From: Flavobacteriales bacterium
Lineage (GTDB): Bacteria; Bacteroidota; Bacteroidia; Flavobacteriales; Crocinitomicaceae
Length of the DNA: 7,514 bases
Reading direction: 5' to 3'
NCBI GenBank assembly: GCA_947375085.1
Contig: CANCEQ010000148.1
Span: 1 to 7,514 of the forward strand
In this document: positions 1 through 6,399 of the stretch, piece by piece
How the letters are laid out: each line of letters opens with the position of its first letter
Numbering within the stretch: position 1 is the stretch's first letter
The notes under the pieces: generated by a model
Databases searched by the model: none
What the model saw: only the letters and a program-made list of their open reading frames with translations
Told to the model about the DNA's origin: nothing
Position numbers and translations under genes: made by a program

Positions 1-1685
1 TCAGGCCAATGTTGAGCATCCGGAAACATGACCATTTTACCTTCAACATAAACCTTTAACAAATCATTCATTTTCCCATTAAATGCTCTTGCTTTTGGCA
101 ATACATTCTCTTGGAAATTTGTCACCATTTTTTTCCAATGAGCATATCCAGCATCTTTCTCTAATTTCTTTAAAGACTTCTCTTTGAATCCATTTAAAAA
201 GGCTAAATAACGTTCTTTATTCGTTAAAATAGAAGTTGTGAAAATTAAATCCGTAAGCTGTTTTGAAGAATAATCAACACCTACAGATGAATTCGTTTGT
301 TTCATATATTCATCTGTCAATAATTCAAAAATTCCTTTATCAACTTTCGCATCGTAATTTTTAAAGAATCCCTCTGATCCTTTTTTTAGAGCATCCAATT
401 TAGTTTGTAATTCTTTTTTCTCTACCAATGATTTATAATTAACAACTAAATCATTTATCGCTTCCGCTAAATCAAAAACTTCCGGTCCGACATATAAATA
501 CTCTACACCCATTCCATATTGAAAATCAGAAAGACTATTTTCTTCAACTAATTTATTCATTGCTCCAATTGTCTCACCATATTTCTTCCATTCTGGCTTT
601 GTCAAGGATTTCGCCAAATAATCAGCCTCGTATTTCTTTTTGACTTCTACTCCGCCTAATTCTTTCAATCCACCAACTTGACCTATCCATTTCTTGTATG
701 CATTTGCTATACTCGCCTGTTTAGCAGAATATTTAATTCGAACCTCATCAGAAGCTCTCATAGCAGCATTGATTACAGACAACGATTTTTCACGCATTAA
801 AATTCGAGCAGGACGTTCTTTTTCAACGATGTATTTAATTTGAGAAGAAACCAAATGTTGCTCTGTCGTTCCTGGAAAACCATAAACCATTGTAAAATCA
901 CCTACTTTTCTATTTCCAAAAGAAATCGGTAAAAAATGGATCGGAGTATAAGGTATATTATCTTTTGAATATTCAGCAGGTTTGTTATCCGTTCCTGCAT
1001 AAATTCTAAAAACGGAGAAATCACCAGTATGTCTTGGCCAAACCCAATTATCGGTATCTCCACCAAACTTCCCTATTGAATTTGGAGGTGTCCCTACCAA
1101 TCGAACATCTTTAAACGTTTCTTTCACCAATAAATAAAAATCATTCCCATAATTAAAGGGTTTAATTTCAGCATCATAATGATTACCCGCTTTTGCATCT
1201 TTTAATAATTGTTCTATGTTTTTCTTCATTGCTGCAGCACGTTTAGCCACATCATCATTTGGGTCTACTCCAAAAAAAACAGATTTAGTAACATCATCAA
1301 TTCTTACTATTCTTGTCGCTGTTAGTCCTGCATTTGGTAATTCTTCTGATTTACTTTTAGCCCAAAAACCAAATTTTAAATAATCTTTTTCTAATGATGA
1401 ATGAGATTGTATTTGAGAATAACCACAATGATGATTCGTTAAAATTAATCCCTGAGAAGAAACTAACTCAGCCGTACAACCACCTCCAAAATGAATAATA
1501 GCATCTTTAATACTCGAATGATTCACATCATATATATCCTTTGCTGTTAACTTCATTCCCATTGCTTGCATTTCAGACTCAAATGCCGAAATCAACGATG
1601 GAATCAACATTCCTTCTTCAGCAAAAGAAGAAATACTTATAGTGCAAATGGTAACAATCGAAAATAAAAACTTTTTAATCATCAT
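1..1685 (-). CDS. S46 family dipeptidyl-peptidase (DPP7/DPP11 type), C-terminus cut by window edge
   Basis: Periplasmic or surface serine exopeptidase that would release dipeptides from the N-terminus of oligopeptides, feeding amino-acid use. Reading in from the edge, 561 codons are open; family members are roughly 700-720 residues, so about 150 residues are missing. A signal peptide is visible (Lys-Lys, then a hydrophobic stretch, likely cut after SSFA near residue 22). The chymotrypsin-like motif TNHHCGY (83-89) carries the catalytic His (86), with Cys70 and Cys87 placed for the family's disulfide. GGDTDNWVWPRHTGDF (208-223) carries the catalytic Asp222 and the Asn-Trp pair that binds the substrate amino terminus in known S46 structures. 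The catalytic Ser and the nearby residue separating DPP7 (hydrophobic P1) from DPP11 (acidic P1) lie outside the window, so specificity is open. The start is a tandem ATG-ATG (1685 or 1682). The family call is very secure; the subtype is not. Confidence 0.96.
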   Translation of the reverse strand, partial: MMIKKFLFSIVTICTISISSFAEEGMLIPSLISAFESEMQAMGMKLTAKDIYDVNHSSIKDAIIHFGGGCTAELVSSQGLILTNHHCGYSQIQSHSSLEKDYLKFGFWAKSKSEELPNAGLTATRIVRIDDVTKSVFFGVDPNDDVAKRAAAMKKNIEQLLKDAKAGNHYDAEIKPFNYGNDFYLLVKETFKDVRLVGTPPNSIGKFGGDTDNWVWPRHTGDFSVFRIYAGTDNKPAEYSKDNIPYTPIHFLPISFGNRKVGDFTMVYGFPGTTEQHLVSSQIKYIVEKERPARILMREKSLSVINAAMRASDEVRIKYSAKQASIANAYKKWIGQVGGLKELGGVEVKKKYEADYLAKSLTKPEWKKYGETIGAMNKLVEENSLSDFQYGMGVEYLYVGPEVFDLAEAINDLVVNYKSLVEKKELQTKLDALKKGSEGFFKNYDAKVDKGIFELLTDEYMKQTNSSVGVDYSSKQLTDLIFTTSILTNKERYLAFLNGFKEKSLKKLEKDAGYAHWKKMVTNFQENVLPKARAFNGKMNDLLKVYVEGKMVMFPDAQHWP

Positions 1686-1704
1686 TTTTAAGAAATATTT
1701 TGGC

Positions 1705-1712
1705 CAAATATA
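1705..1712 (-). promoter_or_regulatory. -7 promoter box (TATATTTG) for the S46 peptidase
   Basis: On the minus strand this is an exact match to the Bacteroidota -7 consensus TAnnTTTG. It ends 19 bases before the first ATG, which would give a short leader of roughly 15 bases. No TTG -33 element lies 17-23 bases upstream, so the promoter may be weak or activator-dependent. The box partly overlaps the 10-bp palindrome TTTGGCCAAA (1699-1708). Confidence 0.5.
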
Positions 1713-1733
1713 CGACTTTTTTAAAGGATTTAG

Positions 1734-1765
1734 AATAGAAGATTTTTTGTTTTTTTCCTTCTATT
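1734..1765. repeat. 8-bp perfect inverted repeat in the divergent intergenic region
   Basis: AATAGAAG (1734-1741) and CTTCTATT (1758-1765) are exact reverse complements separated by a 16-base T-rich spacer. The repeat lies between the divergently transcribed S46 peptidase and membrane-protein genes, upstream of the putative promoter box of each. It could be a regulator half-site pair (centres about 24 bp apart) or a weak hairpin. In sequence this AT-rich, chance is a real alternative. Confidence 0.3.
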
Positions 1766-1768
1766 TAA

Positions 1769-1798
1769 TTGAAATATTAGCTTTTTGAATTACTTTCG
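1769..1798 (+). promoter_or_regulatory. Possible promoter for the 213-aa membrane protein
   Basis: TTG at 1769-1771, a 19-base gap, then TACTTTCG at 1791-1798, which matches TAnnTTTG at all but one fixed position. The spacing suits the Flavobacterium TTG-N17-23-TAnnTTTG pattern, and the box ends 20 bases before the ATG at 1819. The imperfect -7 box makes this tentative. Confidence 0.35.
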
Positions 1799-1818
1799 TT
1801 TTCAATTAATATATCAAA

Positions 1819-2460
1819 ATGGAATTAATCAATTTTATCTTTCGTTTAGGAGTAGTTTTTGCAATCTTTGGATTTATTTGGGGAATTTTCCAAATCGGAT
1901 ACAGTTTACTTAGAGCTGGATCTACAAAAAGTATAGGAGAAGATTACTTTATTAAACTAATTAAATATTTCTTTTTAGTTGATGTTACTTCTATCTTTTG
2001 TTTTGATAATGAATTAAATACAAACCAACTTATTATTACTGCTTTAATTCTACTTACTTATTTTATTGGTAAACTTCAAAATCAACAAAATAAACTGGTA
2101 ATGTTTCAAATGGTTGCTAATGGTTTACCAAAACAAGAGGTTAAATTTGATTTAAGAGCTGAAGTTACCGTTATCGTCATGTCAATTTTATTTTTTATTG
2201 GCTTTATGTTTTACCCTCAATATACCCAAAACCCTGTTTCTATTTGGTTTCACGACAGCATCATAAACATTGAGGATACTCCAATTTTCGGTTTTATTTT
2301 TAAAGTGATTGGGTTTATTTTTATCATTAATTTATTCTTCAAAATGTTAAATGGTTTTTCTCAAATTATCTCAGGAAAACCTATTACTCAAAGAGGAAAT
2401 GATACTACTAAATCAAACGAAAACGATACGAAATTTGATGATTTTGAAGAATTAAATTAA
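1819..2460 (+). CDS. Conserved-looking multi-span membrane protein of unknown function
   Basis: I do not recognise a named family. The 213-residue product has hydrophobic segments at about 10-31, 69-84, 115-132 and 156-178, with a weaker one near 46-61, so it is probably a four- or five-span inner-membrane protein. It has no signal peptide beyond the first span. The loop at about 85-114 is polar and charged (QNQQNK, LPKQEVKFDLR), and the C-terminal tail from about 186 is hydrophilic, rich in Asn, Asp and Glu, and probably cytoplasmic. There are no metal-binding clusters, P-loop or transporter signature. The gene stands alone on its strand: it is divergent from the S46 peptidase, and its stop is only two bases from the stop of the convergent coaE. 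Composition and codon use look like its neighbours. It is real as a gene given its length, start context and membrane pattern; its function is unknown. Confidence 0.85.
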   Translation: MELINFIFRLGVVFAIFGFIWGIFQIGYSLLRAGSTKSIGEDYFIKLIKYFFLVDVTSIFCFDNELNTNQLIITALILLTYFIGKLQNQQNKLVMFQMVANGLPKQEVKFDLRAEVTVIVMSILFFIGFMFYPQYTQNPVSIWFHDSIINIEDTPIFGFIFKVIGFIFIINLFFKMLNGFSQIISGKPITQRGNDTTKSNENDTKFDDFEELN

Positions 2461-2462
2461 AC

Positions 2463-3044
2463 TCACTTTTTAACTAATTCATTCAATACGTTATCTATTT
2501 GATTTAAAACACTTTGAACTCCATCATTTTGAATAATGTAGGTCGCTAAAACAGCTTTCTGTTCATCAGCCCATTGATTGTCAATTCTTTTTTGAATCTC
2601 CTCTTTTGTTGAGTTATCTCTATTTATAACACGATTCAAGCGAACTTCTAAGGGAGCAGTAACTAGAATTGTGGCATCAAAATTTTTATAAGATCCCGTT
2701 TCAAATAAAATGGCTGCCTCATTAAAAACAAGGGGAGAATCTTGAAGAGCAGACCAATTCTCAAATTCTTCTCTAACTTTTGGATGTATTATAGCATTCA
2801 TTTTTCCTAATAAGGAAGTATCAGAAAATAATAGACTTGCTAATAAAGGTCGATCTAATTGGTCATTTTTATAAATATGCTCACCAAACAGCTCAATTAA
2901 TTCTAATTTAACTTGTAAATTGGAAGAGATAATTTTTTTTGCCTCAAAGTCTGAATAAAAAACAAGATAGCCCATTCGTTCAAGCACTGAACAAATCAGA
3001 GACTTCCCTGCTCCTATTCCACCCGTAATGCCAACTTTAATCAA
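2463..3044 (-). CDS. coaE: Dephospho-CoA kinase
   Basis: Cytoplasmic enzyme that phosphorylates the ribose 3'-hydroxyl of dephospho-CoA with ATP, the last step of coenzyme A synthesis. At 193 residues it has the usual family length. Walker A GGIGAGKS (8-15) is followed by the catalytic-type Asp32 in YSDFEAK, IIHPKV (85-90), the substrate-binding stretch EAAILFETG (109-117), the lid RIDNQ (153-157) and the C-terminal ATYIIQNDG (167-175), all in the expected order. The start codon is TTG at 3044: the frame upstream has no ATG or GTG before a stop at 3069-3071, and starting later would lose the P-loop. It is the third gene of a tight siaB-siaC-coaE run, beginning 8 bases after the siaC stop, so it is probably co-transcribed and partly translated by coupling. 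The essential function and clear motifs make this call very safe. Confidence 0.97.
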   Translation of the reverse strand: MIKVGITGGIGAGKSLICSVLERMGYLVFYSDFEAKKIISSNLQVKLELIELFGEHIYKNDQLDRPLLASLLFSDTSLLGKMNAIIHPKVREEFENWSALQDSPLVFNEAAILFETGSYKNFDATILVTAPLEVRLNRVINRDNSTKEEIQKRIDNQWADEQKAVLATYIIQNDGVQSVLNQIDNVLNELVKK

Positions 3045-3052
3045 AAGAATGA

Positions 3053-3442
3053 TTAAATTTCTTCTACTTCAATCATTTTAAAAGGAAGTTTGATAATAGC
3101 TTGGTAATCTTCACCTGCTTCTTCCATGTCTTCATCGTCTTGTTCAAAATACCAATTTACGTGAACTTCAGTTCCTTTTTGGCTAATTCTTTCCAATTTT
3201 TTAAACAAATCTAAAATACATTTAGAAGAAGAAGTATTGAAATATTCTAACTTAATATCAACAACTGTCTTTTCCTTCGGACTTGAACTGTACGTATCAA
3301 TCCAATCGTTTAAAGGCTTGTAAAATTCAACAGAATTCTCAGGAATAGATCTTCCTTTCAATTCCAATATACCTGATGTAGAGTCAAAACTAACTGCTGG
3401 TGTTTTGGCAGAGCCTTCACGTAGTATATTTTCCATAATCAT
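3053..3442 (-). CDS. siaC: SiaC-family regulatory phosphoprotein (DUF1987)
   Basis: Small cytoplasmic switch protein of 129 residues. Its fold family resembles anti-sigma-factor antagonists, and in Pseudomonas aeruginosa SiaC is phosphorylated on a threonine by SiaB and, when unphosphorylated, activates the diguanylate cyclase SiaD. Visible family marks are GRSIPEN (30-36), FYKPLNDWI (40-48), LEYFNTSSSK (65-74) and VNWYFEQDDEDM (95-106). Thr70 in the FNTSSSK segment is the likely phosphosite by eye alignment; counting from the second Met (3436) it would be residue 68, the number used for the Pseudomonas protein, so that start deserves thought. The gene lies 20 bases downstream of the siaB-type kinase gene and 8 bases upstream of coaE. 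The kinase partner is clear from context; the downstream target is not, because no cyclase or other effector is nearby. Confidence 0.9.
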   Translation of the reverse strand: MIMENILREGSAKTPAVSFDSTSGILELKGRSIPENSVEFYKPLNDWIDTYSSSPKEKTVVDIKLEYFNTSSSKCILDLFKKLERISQKGTEVHVNWYFEQDDEDMEEAGEDYQAIIKLPFKMIEVEEI

Positions 3443-3462
3443 AATTTTACGCTTTTTATATT

Positions 3463-4014
3463 CTAATTTATTTTCACATTTAAACTGAAGAAACTAAATT
3501 CTTCATCAATATCTAGAAATTCATATTCCAATTTATTACCTGATTTTCTTGCTATATCAATCATTCCTAAACCAGCAGTTCCTTTATCAGAAACAGTTCC
3601 ATTCCCTAATACTTCTCTATAGTAATCTCTTAAATCATCTTTATCGAGACTATTAATTTTTTTCAATCGTTGATCTAGTTCATCGACATTTTTTTTGTCA
3701 ATATAATTCCCTGTTTGAATTAAAAATCCTTCCTCATCTCTAACGACCATTACTAGCGCTGCTTTAGAAACTTTTGAATCAGATTTTATTCCACCTTCAT
3801 CTTCTATATGATGATACAAATTTTGCAAACATTCAACCAACACATAATATACTTTTTTCTTAGTTTTAGGAGACTCATCTAAATCGTTCATTTTGTTCTC
3901 CATAATATCTAAAACTGCTGTCAAAAAATCAGATGTTACAATTCCATTAAACGAGAGAATTACCTTCTCTTGTTCCATTGTTTGATACAAACTGTAAATT
4001 TTTTCTAACGACAT
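3463..4014 (-). CDS. siaB: SiaB-family protein kinase (GHKL-type ATPase fold)
   Basis: Cytoplasmic serine/threonine kinase of 183 residues, related in fold to anti-sigma-factor kinases such as SpoIIAB, and expected to phosphorylate the SiaC protein encoded just downstream. The N-box-like helix YYVLVECLQN (56-65) supplies Glu61 and Asn65 for Mg-ATP binding. The glycine-rich segment KGTAGLGMIDIARKSG (144-159) is the ATP-lid/G2 equivalent and the most recognisable mark of the family. There is no histidine-kinase H-box, no sensor domain and no membrane segment, so any signal must reach it through another protein. The ATG at 4014 is the first gene start after a good minus-strand promoter (4033-4062), making siaB the lead gene of siaB-siaC-coaE. 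Neither a SiaA-type PP2C phosphatase nor a SiaD-type cyclase is encoded in the window. The family assignment is strong; the biological output is unknown. Confidence 0.9.
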   Translation of the reverse strand: MSLEKIYSLYQTMEQEKVILSFNGIVTSDFLTAVLDIMENKMNDLDESPKTKKKVYYVLVECLQNLYHHIEDEGGIKSDSKVSKAALVMVVRDEEGFLIQTGNYIDKKNVDELDQRLKKINSLDKDDLRDYYREVLGNGTVSDKGTAGLGMIDIARKSGNKLEYEFLDIDEEFSFFSLNVKIN

Positions 4015-4032
4015 AAAGTATACTACTTACAA

Positions 4033-4062
4033 CAAATATAGTCTTTTATTTAACAAATGCAA
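4033..4062 (-). promoter_or_regulatory. Promoter of the siaB-siaC-coaE operon
   Basis: Reading the minus strand, TTG (4062-4060) is followed after exactly 19 bases by TATATTTG (4040-4033). This is a full match to the Flavobacterium pattern TTG-N17-23-TAnnTTTG. The -7 box ends 18 bases before the siaB ATG, giving a predicted leader of about 12-15 bases. It is the best promoter in the window and the only one visible for this operon. Confidence 0.65.
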
Positions 4063-4109
4063 TAGTGAGAATACATTAAATTTTCATCAATTTTACCATT
4101 GAATTACAG

Positions 4110-4117
4110 TATATTTG
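4110..4117 (+). promoter_or_regulatory. -7 promoter box immediately before the methyltransferase ATG
   Basis: TATATTTG is an exact TAnnTTTG match and ends only four bases before the ATG at 4122. Transcription normally begins a few bases downstream of this box, so the start would fall at or within a base or two of the ATG, predicting a leaderless or nearly leaderless message. No TTG is found 17-23 bases upstream; the nearest (4099-4101) is only eight bases away, too close for a -33 element. Confidence 0.5.
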
Positions 4118-4121
4118 CAGC

Positions 4122-4856
4122 ATGAAATCAAAAGAATGGTTTGAATCTTGGTTCGACACAACATACTATCATAGTCTTTATAAAAACAGAGATGAAAGTG
4201 AAGCTAAACAATTCATTAGCAAATTAGTAAGCTTTTTAAATCCTAAGTCAGGAACCAAAGTTTTAGATTTAGCTTGTGGTAAAGGACGACATTCAATAAC
4301 ATTAAATGAATTAGGAATGAATGTTTTGGGGGTTGATTTATCTCAAAACAGTATTTTAAATGCCAAAAAATTTGAGAATGAAACTTTAAAATTTGATGTT
4401 CACGATATGCGTGCTTCAATCGAAAATCACTCATTCGAAATTATCTTTAATTTGTTTACAAGTTTTGGCTACTTTGACGATTATTCAGATAACGAAAAAG
4501 TAATTCAAGCTATTCATTCTATGCTTTCTCACAACGGGAAATTAGTAATTGATTTTATGAATAGTGAGAAGGTGATTCAAAATTTAGTTAGTGAAGAATC
4601 TAAAATAGAAGATGGTATTACCTTTAACATTTCAAGAAATTACGATGGAAATCACATCTTTAAAAATATTAAATTTGAAGATAATGATGATAAATTTCAC
4701 TTTACTGAACGAGTTCAAGCATTGAAATACAATGACTTTGAAAAACTTCTTTTAAATGCTGGTTTCGAAATTGATCATTCATTTGGCGATTTTAATTTAA
4801 ACACTTTTCATCCACAATCTTCTGATAGATTGATTATTATAGCGACTAAAAAATAA
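4122..4856 (+). CDS. Class I SAM-dependent methyltransferase, substrate unknown
   Basis: Soluble cytoplasmic enzyme of 244 residues with a Rossmann-type SAM-binding core. Motif I is VLDLACGKGRHS (47-58), the acidic residue that binds the SAM ribose is Asp72 in GVDLS, and IIFNLFTSFGYF (107-118) sits at the substrate side of the pocket. The N-terminus has aromatic-rich KEWFESWFDTTYYHSLYKNRDE elements (4-25), a pattern I associate with a conserved flavobacterial subgroup of these enzymes; it supports the ATG at 4122 as the true start although a promoter box lies just ahead of it. The C-terminal part (about 165-244) looks like a small beta-rich cap and carries no known substrate signature. Its stop codon shares a base with the next gene's ATG (TAATG), so the two are translationally coupled. 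Small-molecule methylation is most likely, but the target cannot be read from sequence. Confidence 0.9.
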   Translation: MKSKEWFESWFDTTYYHSLYKNRDESEAKQFISKLVSFLNPKSGTKVLDLACGKGRHSITLNELGMNVLGVDLSQNSILNAKKFENETLKFDVHDMRASIENHSFEIIFNLFTSFGYFDDYSDNEKVIQAIHSMLSHNGKLVIDFMNSEKVIQNLVSEESKIEDGITFNISRNYDGNHIFKNIKFEDNDDKFHFTERVQALKYNDFEKLLLNAGFEIDHSFGDFNLNTFHPQSSDRLIIIATKK

Positions 4857-5581
4857 TGGAACAAATTATTGTTATCTTAAGTTTGATTTTGGCTGTTGTT
4901 TTAGGTGGCTTTATTGTTACTTATCTTCATGCTTCTAACAAACAAAAATTCATTAAACTAATGCTCTCTTTTAGTGGTGGATTTTTATTATCCATCGCTT
5001 TCATCCATTTTGTACCTGAGTTATATGCTTCAGAAACTAAAAACATTGGAATTTATATTTTAATAGGATTTTTAGTTCAATTAGCGCTTGAATTCTTTTC
5101 AGGAGGTATAGAACACGGTCACGTTCACGTTCATAAGGGGCAAAAAATGCCTTGGGGATTATTTATTTCGCTTTCAGTTCACTCATTTCTTGAGGGTATT
5201 CCTTTGGGTAATCAGTATGCGGGAATTGAAACTACGCATCACCATGAAGAACATTCGCTACTGTTCGGGATTTTATTTCATCAATTACCTGTTGCAGTAG
5301 CTTTAATGACACTTTTAATTAACACAAACGTTACAAAAGTAAAGTCGTGGATTATTTTAGTTGCTTTCTCTATTATGACTCCTTTAGGCTTAATTTTAGG
5401 ACTTTTCTCTTCCACAGCTGCTCACTTTATCGATTTCAATATGATACTAGCAATAGTGGTAGGTATGTTTTTACATATTTCAACAACCATCATTTTTGAA
5501 ACGAGTGAAAATCACAAATTCAATATACTAAAACTGACTAGTATTTTAATTGGATGCGTTTTAGCTTTCGTTATTCACTAA
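4856..5581 (+). CDS. ZIP-family divalent metal transporter
   Basis: Inner-membrane permease of 241 residues expected to move zinc, iron or a similar divalent cation into the cytoplasm. Hydrophobic segments fit the family's roughly eight helices. The hallmark HSFLEG (109-114) in the fourth helix region gives the metal-binding His109 and Glu113. Histidine-rich loops EHGHVHVH (86-93) and THHHEEH (127-133) fit metal capture; the first occupies the usual cytoplasmic loop between helices 3 and 4. The second metal motif, normally of HxxPE type, reads HQLPVA (142-147): His142 and Pro145 remain, but valine replaces the glutamate, which may alter a binuclear site or selectivity. The ATG overlaps the methyltransferase stop by one base, so it is probably the second gene of that operon; the 3' end overlaps the convergent SGNH gene by four bases. 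The family is secure, the metal and direction are inferred. Confidence 0.92.
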   Translation: MEQIIVILSLILAVVLGGFIVTYLHASNKQKFIKLMLSFSGGFLLSIAFIHFVPELYASETKNIGIYILIGFLVQLALEFFSGGIEHGHVHVHKGQKMPWGLFISLSVHSFLEGIPLGNQYAGIETTHHHEEHSLLFGILFHQLPVAVALMTLLINTNVTKVKSWIILVAFSIMTPLGLILGLFSSTAAHFIDFNMILAIVVGMFLHISTTIIFETSENHKFNILKLTSILIGCVLAFVIH

Positions 5582-6384
5582 AGCTTTTTCTTTTGAATAA
5601 TATTTAGTTTATGAAGTCCATATTTCTCTCTGTGATATAACACATTTTGAGCTGAAATAGATTGAAGAAAATAACAAATTTTTGGTCCTAATAAACTATA
5701 ATAGTTAGAGCCAACAGGACTTTCATTAAAAATAGCCGAATAAAAACAGCATGCTGTTAAATATGAGCCTTTTAAACTAGGATGAGCTCCATCTTTGACA
5801 TATAACACAACCTCATCTCTCTTTTTTCTCACATCTTTCCAAACCATGCCAACCGGAACAACTCCTATATCGTAAGTCTTATATAAACTCAAATACCTTT
5901 CTTCTATTACATTCGACATTTTCTCAAAAGTATTTACCTCATCGATTGGTTTAAATCCATTACGGTAGCCCCAAGTCATGTAAAATAACATTTTCGTAGA
6001 TGGATTATTGTCTTGAATAGCTTTAATGATTTTTTCTAATGCAGGTTTTGTTTTTTTTAAAATGATAGAGGAGTCTTTTACAAAATCCCTACTTGAACCT
6101 TGAATAATTACAACATCCCAATTCTCACTTGAAATGGCATTTTTAACAGCAAATCTTTTCGATTGAATGGCTAAAGTTGCTTTTCCTAAAGTACAATCTT
6201 CAACATATACTTTTTTTCCTTTTGATAGCGCTATATTTTCAAAAATATCAGGCATATCATTGCGATAGGTATAACTATTCCCAATAAATAATATCTTAAC
6301 AGTATCCTTATCGATTGGCCATAAATAATAGGTAAGAAAAAAAACAATCGGGAGAATAAATAACAAAAACCTGTACCTTTTCAT
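5578..6384 (-). CDS. Membrane-anchored SGNH/GDSL-type hydrolase or acyltransferase-like protein
   Basis: The 268-residue product starts with a basic end and one hydrophobic helix (about 5-22) and then a soluble domain, so it is probably an N-terminally anchored periplasmic protein. The family marks are GNSYT (35-39) with the nucleophile Ser37 after a hydrophobic strand (ILFI), block-II-like Gly67 in LGKAT, VVIIQGSS (91-98), and the C-terminal DGAHPS (198-203) with Asp198 and His201 completing a Ser-Asp-His triad. This resembles DUF4886-like SGNH proteins. It lies 15 bases downstream of a sugar phosphotransferase and is likely the third gene of that glycan operon, so it may remove or transfer acetyl or other acyl groups on the glycan; that role is inference. 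The ATG at 6384 places the anchor correctly. Its stop overlaps the convergent ZIP gene by four bases. Confidence 0.82.
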   Translation of the reverse strand: MKRYRFLLFILPIVFFLTYYLWPIDKDTVKILFIGNSYTYRNDMPDIFENIALSKGKKVYVEDCTLGKATLAIQSKRFAVKNAISSENWDVVIIQGSSRDFVKDSSIILKKTKPALEKIIKAIQDNNPSTKMLFYMTWGYRNGFKPIDEVNTFEKMSNVIEERYLSLYKTYDIGVVPVGMVWKDVRKKRDEVVLYVKDGAHPSLKGSYLTACCFYSAIFNESPVGSNYYSLLGPKICYFLQSISAQNVLYHREKYGLHKLNIIQKKKL

Positions 6385-6399
6385 TACTTATAATTTAGT

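Noticed and set aside
1734..1770. Inverted repeat with T-rich loop as a factor-independent terminator
   Set aside because: The T-run is in the loop rather than after the stem, the stem is short and AT-rich, and both flanking genes point away from it.
3053..4014. An anti-sigma factor / anti-anti-sigma pair of the RsbW-RsbV type
   Set aside because: The fold relation is real, but GRSIPEN, FNTSSSK and the kinase's KGTAGLGMIDIARKSG segment fit SiaC and SiaB better, and no sigma factor gene is nearby.
4243..4434. 63-codon open frame on the minus strand inside the methyltransferase gene
   Set aside because: It lies antisense to the conserved SAM-binding core, has no recognisable motif or promoter, and is explained as a shadow of the real gene.
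5108..5135. Repeated GTTCAC units as a tandem repeat
   Set aside because: They encode the alternating His-Val of the transporter's metal-binding loop and are explained by the protein.
5578..5592. AAAGCTTT followed by T-rich sequence as a terminator after the ZIP gene
   Set aside because: It is an 8-base palindrome with no loop and lies inside the SGNH coding end; it cannot form a terminator hairpin.
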